Shown here: piece by piece, positions 55,901 through 64,000 of the stretch
How the letters are laid out: every line of letters starts with the position of its first letter
Numbering within the stretch: position 1 is the stretch's first letter
Assembly: GCF_018143015.1 (NCBI RefSeq)
Contig: NC_054746.1
Span: forward strand, 24,814,464 to 24,878,463
DNA from: Lytechinus variegatus
Taxonomy: Eukaryota > Echinodermata > Echinoidea > Temnopleuroida > Toxopneustidae
Reading direction: 5' to 3'
DNA length: 64,000 nt
Program-made: the position numbers and the translations under genes
The notes under the pieces: model-generated
What the model was told of the DNA's origin: nothing
Databases searched by the model: none
The model's input: the letters and a program-made list of their open reading frames with translations, nothing else

Positions 55901-58900
55901 TCTGATTTGGTAGACATACTGTCCATAATTAGGGACCATAACCTTTAGAAATAGCGCCTTCTATTGCAAAGTCTTGAAATAGTTAAATTGCCATAACTTC
56001 CTTGTTTGAATTTATTTTGGTCTCATGTTTTCAGGGTTTGCCAATTGTATCATTTCACATACTCCAACTGTGTTTTACGCATCAGTGATCATTCCTTTAA
56101 GAAATACCGCCCTCTAATATTTTGAGAATGTATATCATCTAGAGTTTTCTCTTGATCTCCTCCTGTTTCTTGCCCTCTATTAAATCAGAGGCGTCAATGC
56201 ATGCACATCGTTCTGAAACGATTGCAGTTCTAGTTTTTTCTCTTCTTGCTTGCATGTTCTCTTCAATATATATCTCTTAGTTAACTCTCAGCTGTTTCTC
56301 ACTCTTTGTCCTTAATGGTTAAGTAAATTATTTGACATCTCCTTTCTATTTTGTATATTGCAATATATGTTTGAATTGTTTATGTATATTTTCTTTCAAC
56401 ATATTCGCCCAATGTATATGTCGTTTGTGTTTGTATACATATACTTTATATCATTTTTATGTACAGCCAGTGGAGGCCAAATTTCTATGTATTTTATCAT
56501 GGATCAATAATAAATTAATCTGAATCTGAATTTTATGCTTTTACCTTCATACAAATAACCTATTATCAAGGTTTGATTCCCTGTAATGTTCGAACAATAG
56601 TATACATTGCCACAAAGCCACCAATCATAAATAATTATTTTCTTTTCACTGCTACAAAAACAGAAGATGATGATAGAGAATGATCAATACTTTCAAAAAG
56701 AATTTCCGTCATGTAATGATATAGAAGGGATGAGTCGTCAGAGCACTGAACAATATTCATTAGTACAACTAACATTGAGCTTGTTCATCTGGCAATAGTC
56801 CAGTGCCACTACAGTATGTACTACCACAAATCAATTGTACCTACAATTTGCAACAAATAAACCTGAAACTGTATCTCTTGATTCACTTCAGGCCTTTGAT
56901 CAATTGGTGATGGTTAGCAAAAATAGGTTTCCCTTAATCTGTGGATTATTGAGTTAAACCATAGAGCTGGTTAAACTTTAGTGGTATGTACATGTACTTG
57001 GCATTTTGTCAATCAAATATACAATGTACATATAAATATAATAAAAAGTTAAAAACGCAGTCCTTGTATAGCGCATATCACATTATGTCATAACATCCCT
57101 ATGAGCTTCCAAAGGACTTGGATATTATTACCCTGGCTTTAGCCCCGCAGCCTTTTACAGCGTGGTGGCATTTCAAGGAATAAAGTCCTACCAGGTACCC
57201 ATTCATCTCACCTGGGTCGAGTGCAGCACAACATGGATAAATTTCTTGCTGAAGGAAATTATGCCATGGCTGGGATTCGAATCAATGACCCTCTTTTTTA
57301 AAGTCAGAAGACTAATCTACTGGGCCACATCACTCCAATATAGTACAAAAGTGCAAACCAATGAAGAGTGATATCACTTTAAAATTCCTCTTCAATGTTT
57401 CACTTTGCGAGGAAATTGATGGGGGAAGGCATGAATCAAGAAGTAGTGGAGAACTGGGTTAGTCAACCCAGGGATACTTGTAAGTCTGCCAACCATGGGA
57501 TTCTCAGATCTGCAAAGATTGAAAGAATCTTTTGATGATGTGCAAAATATAAACATGGCAGTAGTAGAATAGTAACTAGTAGAATACTTGAAAATGACTT
57601 CATTTAGATGTCTGACTATAACCAGGGATATGCAACAACTGTGCTGTACTTGCAAAGGCTTTTGGTATTGGTGCTCCTCAGAAATGGATTAATAACCATT
57701 GTAGGGGGGGAATGGTCTATAGGCTTTTTTGAAGTGGTATTCTACACTGTCAATTAAACAACCTGAGGCAACAACCAGCATGGGCAGAGTAATTACTTTC
57801 ATCAAATGTACCAGGATTCTTTTCAAAGGTAAATAAAGTCATTGAGGCATGCATTCAAAGCCCATGATGTATGGAATGGAGATAAGACTGGAGTCCCTAA
57901 CTTATGGAGAGAGAGAGAGGAGTAAGCTTGTGAATGTGTGTTGGTGCATGTCCAACAATATGATTGGACATTGCAATGGACAACTCCAGGGCAGGATATT
58001 TTATCAGTAACATGGAGAAAAGACCAACATGATAGTAGATCCAGTAATAACATCATGCATTCAATTATGTTGCAAATTACTTATTTCCCATCCAAACCAC
58101 TGGGCACAAGATATTCAGGTGTACATAGATACCTAGATTACATATATTTTCACCCAACGAAAGTTGATTTGAATAAAAACAGAAAAATCAAACACATAAC
58201 ACTGAAAATTTCATCCAAATCAGATGTAGAATTAAAAAAAGTTATGACATTTTTAAGTTTGCTAGAAAAATTCAAATTGAATTTTCTGATACCGTCGACT
58301 TGACCTCTAACTCCAAACAAATTATCATGACTGAAACTCACATTCACAGATATCAATGGGATAACTCACAGGCACAACAAACACTAGTCTAAAATTTATT
58401 GACACACACTCTGAATTCGATCAATTTCAACGGAAAGGGAACTTCAGCCCAACGATCCTATGGTTTGAAAAAAATATGTTAGAACTCTTTCAAATCCCAC
58501 TTGTCTGCACCAAAAGACTACCATTGGTGCATGAGGTGTACTCCAACAGGAACTAAGTAATTTTATTCAAAGTTGTTTCATGTTTATCTTTCAAAATAAC
58601 CATAAACCAGAACTGTAATCAGATGACAATTGAATACATCCTTGAGTACAATGAAATGATTGAAATCCCCTATGTATGGTAGAAGACTAGAAGTATATGT
58701 ACGTGAATTGGTGTACAAAGCACATAGATAAGTTTCAAAGCAATATCAACGATTGTACCCAAGTCTTCGTTGGAGTATGTTCTTGCACTTCTATTTCACA
58801 CACACAAAATAATACCCCTTATGAAAAATATATTTCATTTGGAATTCTTCTATCACTTTTCCAGCATTCAGTATTTTTGTATTATTTAAGATAATCATTG

Positions 58901-61900
58901 AAACATGTATGTAAATTGTACAACAATATTGAATTGAAAAGAGTAACTCACCACAAGCTATCATAAGGCTCATCTGTTATACAATTTGGCCAGCTAGTGT
59001 TCATCTGTTTTTCAATGTCCTACCGAAGAAAAATAACAATTAAAGCAAAATCAATGAATGAAATTCACATATTTTATTATCTTGATAAAAATTGATAGTG
59101 AATGTTTAAGATAAACAGAGAGGGTTATCTAGATATCAAAGGGTTGGGGAAAGAAAAAAATATTAGTTTGGGACAAGGAGCTGCACATAGAAGAATTGGA
59201 TGATGTTATTCTATGAGGTAACACTAAATAATTTGAATGAGATGATGAAGCAGCAAGTCCATTTTTCTTTAATTTATATCATAAGCAATTACAAATATTT
59301 CAATTTCAAGATTTTCTTAAGGAATGTGTAACTGATATTAAAGCAACTTATTTGGATATATGGGAACTTGGGAAGGCATACTCATTTAAATACAAAAGAA
59401 AAAAAATAGGCTTGTGAAAAGACGTGGAATAATAATGCATGTATCAAACTATTAATACCACTGACTGTTTTCTCTTTTTTTCCATTAAATTTTTTTATAA
59501 TTCTCCTGTAATCATTAATAATTCTTCTGTAATCATCATCATAATTTTTTTAATTGCCTATGTATGCTTTATTGATTTCCCAGGATCTAAATAAACTTTC
59601 TATAAGGCTGGAGCACCTCTCTAATAATTTATTTCTTTGATTTCTACACCATGCAAAAATATTTTTTTACAAAACTGGAAACAAAGTTAATAAACAAAAA
59701 ATGAATCACAGAGTCCCTTGAGTATCATAGCTGATGATTAATTTGTTGTAGTAAAACGAGGTTTAAAATCAAGTATTCCATAATTCTATTTTGGAAACAG
59801 AAACCCCAAAAAATAATTCTAAAAGATAAATAACAAAACAAATGGAATAATTATCTCCCTGAAGTCTTATCTCATCTTGTGAAAATGATAAACAATGTGT
59901 ACCTAACATATCATTATGAAGAATATTATGAAAGGAATATATGTATCTCCTTCACATTCTTTTTAAAAGATAAAGATATCCTAAATACATATTGATTCTA
60001 ATGCAAGGGAAATTTGGAGCAGTGCAATTTGTTGTAACTTATGTAAAGGGCAATTCAAACAAGTACTTCAAAGTTAGAAGTATGCATTGTGAGTATGCAA
60101 AAGTATGAAAAAAAGTTCCTCAAGAATACACTATGATTTAAAAAGAGAGAAAAATACATCCTTAAATTACTTACTGATATTTTGGTGATGTCAAACTTCC
60201 ATGTATTATTGCAAAATGCTGGGCCTATTTGACCAGGATTAGATGGCCTGATGACATGAAAAGAAACAGATTTAGAACAGATTTCGGACATTTACAATGC
60301 TGAACAGTAAAAAAAAATATTTAAAATGAAGGATTAACTTGCTATATATGCAGTCTTTTTTTATCACCTTTTATTATCACCAAAATGGAAATAATTATCA
60401 ACAAAAAGCCCATGTTACATGATGCAGGGCAACATAAAATGAATACAGTATGGTAATACACAAAAACAAATATTAAAATTACAGCTCGCTTGAAATCAGA
60501 TCCAGAGTGTAAAACAAATAGAAAGCAAATGATTACTGAGCACTACTAAAAGGGAGAAATCATTATTATCATATATTTCCCGACAGAAACAATTTAATCA
60601 TGGAGAAAAGGAAGCATATAACTCTTCTTTAAAATGGCATTTTAGTCATAATAATCATACCACCAAATATCTCCTGGGTAGGCACTTCTGTTTGATTTAT
60701 TTGCAGTCATGTGTTTGCTTTGGTCCCATGACATGTCAGGGTACTGTACACGCTTGGTTATAAATTCTGAATTGAGTGCACTTAAGGATATTTCATACAA
60801 TGCAACACGCTTTCATTTAGCACTTATGAGGTTTGGGTTTGTAGAGATTCAGTCTTATCAATGCTGTTAGTTTTAGAAATAAGTGAAACAAAAAAGCCAC
60901 TTTGTCATTAATTACTACAATTTCTCACATGATTTGCTCTACATTAGACAGCAAATTTCTTCGTAGTGTAAGTGGACGAATGTAACTCTTTTTTAAGATG
61001 CTAATTGGCACTAAATAAAATCAATGGGACTATAGTTTTCACTGGCATTAAAAAGTAAAAACACAACAGAATATAGTCAGACTTTGTGTACAAATACAAC
61101 TATCAGTGGAGAGCAGCACAAGTTATGTATACCAGGAAAAGTGGCATCCAAAAAATCACTTGCCAGTCATAAATTTATATTTCATGTAAACTAGAACTAC
61201 ATGTAGATGGATTGATCTCCAAACCACAATGCGTAGTTCTGGTAAACTTACAATCTTTCTCTCAGTAAGTAGTAGTACAAAATAAAATCTACTACTATGC
61301 AGGAAGGCTGACATACATGTAATTTTCATTCAACTCCTATAATTTTCTGTCATGCTTATTTGTACTACCAGACAACTGAGAGGGGTGTCCATAACATTGA
61401 CTTGTGGTACATGTAACTTGGTTGGTAGGAGGCCACATCTCAGCTCAAACTCATTTATGTTCCACATCCTCATTAACAATCAATCATTGTCATAATACAG
61501 CTATTGGCCGATACCAATTACTGAACTCAAAGAAACTTAAACAAACTTACCATAAGCCATGAATTGTCCAATCATCAATCCCTTCAGGGACTTGGCATTT
61601 TCCTTTCTCACCCGAGTCCTTTGAGCCAATGAGGAAAATTAAAACAAAACATTTATTTTATCAATATAAAGTAAAACACCCTGCCCATCATAGAATTTTT
61701 GTTTTGGTGATCTTAACGTCATTTTGAAGAAAGCATGTGCAATGGAGCCCTCTTTTAGGGACCTTCAATCTTGCTTCAGTGTAATTATAAAGACCAGTAT
61801 ATTTCTACTTCACTTGCAACTTGCAAGTGGTTTTAAATTAATTAAACATGTTAAATAGATGAAGATCTAGTAACTTATAATTTTGAGAACATTGTGAGAG

Positions 61901-62240
61901 ATTAAAAAGCACTAAAAATAGGATTAAAAAAATCTATTGAGAATATTTAATTTTATTCATTTCATTTTCCATTATGGGTACAACATATAAAGTCAATAAA
62001 TATTTCAAATGGCAGGGGACTATCATTCAATCATTTAGAAGAAATACTTTTGCTTCCAACAACCTACATGTAATATTCCAAACAAATCTGATACTAATTA
62101 TTAAGAAAGATGTCAGTTTTCAATGTGAACAAATGTCTTAGGAAAGAAAAATAAATGAATGTTACTGTACATTATACTCTATGCAGAAACTCTTTGGCCA
62201 CTGTATTGTAAGCACAAGCTCAGTCCAAGTGTCATTCGTG
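46832..62240 (-). CDS. RNASET2: Ribonuclease T2 (secreted/lysosomal), 5' end missing
   Basis: Seven minus-strand exons (62240-62171, 61618-61551, 60247-60175, 59019-58952, 50855-50742, 47708-47588, 46987-46832) join in consistent phase to about 222 codons. T2 RNases cut single-stranded RNA in endolysosomes or outside the cell. CAS I is WTIHGLWP and CAS II is HEWEKHGTC, so the catalytic His, Glu/Lys and His positions are all present. Upstream ELVLTIQWPKSFC matches the family N-terminal strand with its WP-x-C pattern, and LSQIEFCLDKDF matches the C-terminal region. Cysteines are suitably spaced for the family disulphides, and N-glycosylation sequons (NDT, NNT, NTS) fit a secreted protein. The human protein is about 256 residues; the missing part is the signal peptide exon(s). 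The gene is tail to tail with PSMC1, and introns reach 8.1 kb through inserted repeats. Confidence 0.95.
47588..47708 (-). CDS. RNASET2: RNASET2 coding exon
   Basis: 121 nt: MLEASAVVPSDTNWYMYQTI, NNAVKDVIGTDPTLTCVYDK. Acceptor ttctctgacag, donor gtaaat. Confidence 0.92.
48650..49065. repeat. Family A element, decayed copy in an RNASET2 intron
   Basis: Shares tgacatcatatgtgagcagc, caatcatttcacaacc and ttttcaaaccttcaccaat with family A, but the terminal repeats are badly eroded. Confidence 0.55.
49686..50142. mobile_element. GC-rich MITE with about 40-bp terminal inverted repeats
   Basis: Left end ATACCGTGTTTACACATTGA then CTCGGCTCGGG; the right end is the inverse of ATACCGTGTTTACACAGTGA then CACGGCTCGGG. 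The phrase cacggctcgcgg recurs inside in both orientations. A 204-codon open frame crosses it but is made of the repeats and reads out beyond the element; no protein family is seen. Lies in an RNASET2 intron. Confidence 0.85.
50742..50855 (-). CDS. RNASET2: RNASET2 coding exon with CAS II
   Basis: 114 nt: SHEWEKHGTCASSLPALYGE, HNYFQQTLSLRKQYDIK. HEWEKHGTC is the second catalytic motif. Donor gtaagt. Confidence 0.95.
50927..51400. repeat. Diverged family A/B-type fold-back remnant
   Basis: Begins aaaggggaagtccaatcctg and contains agtgatgtcact, both in the style of families A and B, but the right end is unclear. Confidence 0.35.
51541..52426 (+). mobile_element. LINE reverse transcriptase fragment (CR1/jockey-like), inactivated
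   Basis: Encodes IIYNLLIDRPQ, an in-frame stop (51592), then LNLGSPQGCVISPTLFSLYT, the catalytic motif RYADDT, HHLVLYVNKTKEMVFDFRR and FKYIGITIDGKLNW, i.e. RT palm and thumb motifs in order. A one-base shift near 52,280 moves into NDPSHPLHSFFGFN and RFRQSFVPNAIHMYN, ending at TGA 52424-52426, the usual LINE C-terminus. The 5' truncation, stop and frameshift make it dead, but the motifs are well kept, suggesting a fairly recent insertion. It is antisense within the 8.1 kb RNASET2 intron. Confidence 0.9.
52862..56240. repeat. Large tandem duplication, about 1.6-1.8 kb unit, two copies
   Basis: Copy 1 (52862-54437) and copy 2 (54438-56240) each begin with a CTT run followed by ccaccaaaatcccatttgtt and end gaaacgattgcagttctag. 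They are highly similar; copy 2 carries about 230 extra bases (about 55543-55770). Each unit also contains two diverged submodules with aatttggtagacatgttgtcc and atagcgccctcta phrases. The matching open frames in both copies are not genes. Confidence 0.85.
57045..57336 (-). repeat. tRNA-derived SINE (minus strand)
   Basis: Minus strand: head gtggcccagtagattagtct (box A-like), gattcgaatcc (box B), body with tgggtacctggtaggacttt, and 3' tail tgcgctatacaaggactgcg. The tail resembles the 3' end of the LINE at 33145, consistent with LINE-dependent mobilisation. Confidence 0.75.
58150..58315. repeat. Family B remnant
   Basis: cacccaacgaaagttgattt, cataacactgaaaatttcat and gttatgaca follow the left half of family B, then it ends at cttgacctctaa. 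Internally deleted. Confidence 0.6.
58952..59019 (-). CDS. RNASET2: RNASET2 coding exon
   Basis: 68 nt: DIEKQMNTSWPNCITDEPYD, SL and two bases of a W codon. Acceptor cttcggtag, donor gtgagt. Contains the NTS sequon and a conserved WP. Confidence 0.92.
60175..60247 (-). CDS. RNASET2: RNASET2 coding exon
   Basis: 73 nt: PSNPGQIGPAFCNNTWKFDI, TKIS. The first base completes the W codon of HGLW. Donor gtaagt. Confidence 0.93.
61551..61618 (-). CDS. RNASET2: RNASET2 coding exon with CAS I
   Basis: 68 nt: DSGEKGKCQVPEGIDDWTIH, GL plus part of W. WTIHGLW is the first catalytic motif. Donor gtaagt. Confidence 0.95.
62171..62240 (-). CDS. RNASET2: RNASET2 coding exon, most upstream found
   Basis: 70 nt after acceptor atcattgtag: TNDTWTELVLTIQWPKSFCI, EYN. 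It fits the family's LxLxxxWPxxxC strand, and the phase and the N-D junction with the next exon fit. The donor is the weaker gtacag, so the exact 3' boundary is slightly uncertain. It starts one base into a codon, so an upstream exon with the signal peptide must exist. Confidence 0.82.
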
Positions 62241-62912
62241 CTACAATGATAAAGATATACATGTATCATACACAAATAGGTTTATATTAAAGTAAACAGT
62301 ACAGTATAATAATCATTCAATGCACATCAATTTAAATTTTAATATAAATCTACAGTATGAAGTAGCCTTTTAGGCCTTGAAATAGGATTTTGGAGGTGTA
62401 AGGCCAATTTGGTGAGGGTCACTTTTCCCCGGGCAGCAGAGGGCTTCAAAGTTCAAGCTCGGTTGAGGGGCACCAAGGCAAATTTGGAAGCGGCAATTAC
62501 TTAAAATGACATTGACATGAAAAAAAATATATGGCCAAATTCAAATGGGCACATTTTCAGTGGCCTAAAGTTTGGTATTAAAAAATGGCATAGTAGCCTA
62601 AGTAACTATTTTTTAGGCCTTACAAAGTTTCAAAATGATCTTTATTTCCATTTTTATAATAAACAAATTAAATACATACATTCAACTGGACACATTCTGA
62701 AATCGTATTCATCTTGAGCCCTTATAATTTCATATTTTCTTTGGTTTTGTATTTCACATAGCCTTTCAAGTAAATTACATTAAGTGTGCACACTAAACAA
62801 ATTCTGTATAAAAATAATACTTGTATGCACAATCTAAAAATTGAACAGTATTACTTCAGAAACAAACACCTTTTATCTTGTTATGATCTATAAACATATT
62901 CTCCTAATTTCT

Positions 62913-63396
62913 CTTAAGCTGTAACTGACTTACATGTAGCTAAGTATTTTTGTAGGTGTTAAATTCTGCAGAATACTAGTTTCTGAAAACTAAAATGTAC
63001 ATGTACTGGCTCATGATTATAAGCTTTATTATCTTTTTCCATGTACAGTACAGACTATGAATATTATTGTATTTCCACATCAATTCAATTCCTTTTAATA
63101 TCATTCTTTATAACATTATCCATGATTTCATTTCTGCATCTATCATTACCATCAACATGGTTTCTCTTGAGCTGTAACTGACTTAGCTAAGTATTTTTGT
63201 AGGTGTTAAATTCTGCAGAATACTAGTTTTTGAAAACTTACATGTATTGGCTCATGATTATAATCTTTATTATCTTTTCCCATGTACAGTCCTATAAATA
63301 TTATTTTATTTCTACATCAATTCAATTCCTTTTAATATCATTCTTTATAACATTATCCATGATTTCGTTTCTGCATCTATCATTACCAGCAACACA
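62913..63396. repeat. Tandem duplication, about 250-bp unit, two copies
   Basis: Copy 1 (about 62913-63155) and copy 2 (about 63163-63394) share taagtatttttgtaggtgtt, aaattctgcagaatactagt, caattcaattccttttaata and tttctgcatctatcattacc in order with only scattered differences, so it is recent. Confidence 0.9.
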
Positions 63397-63487
63397 AATT
63401 TCTTTAGAATATGATATTGCGTTGTGTTAACTGCAACAGTCAGTAGGCCTACAAGCTACAGCATACCAATAATTTTCCTAGTTTAAC

Positions 63488-63940
63488 CCAGGACCTTACC
63501 GTGTAATTGACCATACTCACGGGACTAGCGTGATTTATGGTCTAAATATTTCTCCAAATGAATTGTGAAAAGAGAAATTATGCACTTACCATGATTGTAT
63601 GGATGAAGGTCTAACGAGTGGCAGTTTTCCTGACATTTGGGCACAGACTGGAACCTCAAAAAACGAAAAGTTCTCTCCTTCTACCCCCGTTTCGATCGGC
63701 CATTTTGTTGCAATTCTTAACAAAAATGGTTGATCGAGACGGGGGTAGGAGAGAACTTTTCGCTTTAGAGGTTCCAGTCTGTGCCCAGATGTCAGGAAAA
63801 CTGCCACTTGTTAGACTTTACATCCATACAATCATGGTAAGTGCATAATTTCTCTTTTCACAATTCATTTGGAGAAATATTTAGATCATAAATCACGCTA
63901 GTCCCGTGAGTATGGTCAATTACACAGTAAGGTCCTGGCC
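63488..63940. repeat. 450-bp near-perfect palindrome with mirrored ATG|gtaagt signals
   Basis: Left arm from ccaggaccttaccgtgtaat, right arm ending attacacagtaaggtcctgg, with centre near 63713 (cggccattttgtt / aacaaaaatggt). Both arms carry ccatacaatcATG followed by gtaagtgca, pointing outward: ATG 63592-63590 on minus and 63834-63836 on plus. The open frames on both strands are the arms read against each other. It may be a fold-back element or a duplicated divergent promoter. Confidence 0.85.
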
Positions 63941-64000
63941 TCCCTAGGTTATAATTTTCCCAAACCAATTTTCTATCAAAAATCATTAGGCATTATCGTG

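Noticed and set aside
63586..63848. Two similar open frames on opposite strands
   Set aside because: They are the two arms of one palindrome read in opposite directions, not two genes.

Overview
This window is animal (eukaryotic) DNA. It is AT-rich, with short coding exons spread over long introns that have standard GT/AG splice signals, and it is full of small inverted-repeat DNA elements, SINE and LINE fragments, microsatellites and poly-C/poly-G runs. The protein matches, the repeat types and the constant recurrence of the words TAGGCCTA and ACATGTA suggest a marine deuterostome, most likely an echinoderm such as a sea urchin. The organism call is an inference from style, not a database match.

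Three protein-coding genes can be supported. (1) About 2.9-5.0 kb, minus strand: the first two coding exons (start of the FERM domain) of a PTPN14/PTPN21 (Pez) type non-receptor tyrosine phosphatase; the rest lies beyond the left edge. (2) 17.7-35.4 kb, plus strand: a complete 26S proteasome AAA-ATPase subunit Rpt2 (PSMC1), 12 coding exons and 443 codons. Its first coding exon supplies only the ATG and is followed by a 9.4 kb intron. (3) 46.8-62.2 kb, minus strand: seven exons of a secreted or lysosomal T2 ribonuclease (RNASET2) with both catalytic motifs intact; the signal-peptide exon was not found. Genes 1 and 2 are head to head, and genes 2 and 3 are tail to tail.

Everything else is intron or intergenic DNA. 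It holds at least two families of fold-back MITE-like elements (family A with ends like TTAAAGGGGAAGTTCACCCT; family B with ends like TAAAGGACAAGTCCACCCC), a 1.7 kb element nested in a family B copy, several single MITE-like elements, a terminally inverted element with five 163-bp-type satellite units each carrying a DR1 nuclear-receptor motif, a 1.6 kb tandem duplication inside an RNASET2 intron, two decayed LINE fragments, two tRNA-like SINEs, and two copies of a Pol III-like repeat resembling the 7SL Alu domain. A 450-bp near-perfect palindrome at the right edge has mirrored, outward-facing ATG|gtaagt signals and could be a duplicated divergent promoter.

I see no CRISPR array, virus, operon or other clearly new biological system. 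The most unusual items are the mirrored palindrome, the decayed extra copy of a PSMC1 exon, the direct repeat bracketing PSMC1 intron 9, the DR1 satellite element and the 27-bp inverted repeats 3.3 kb apart.
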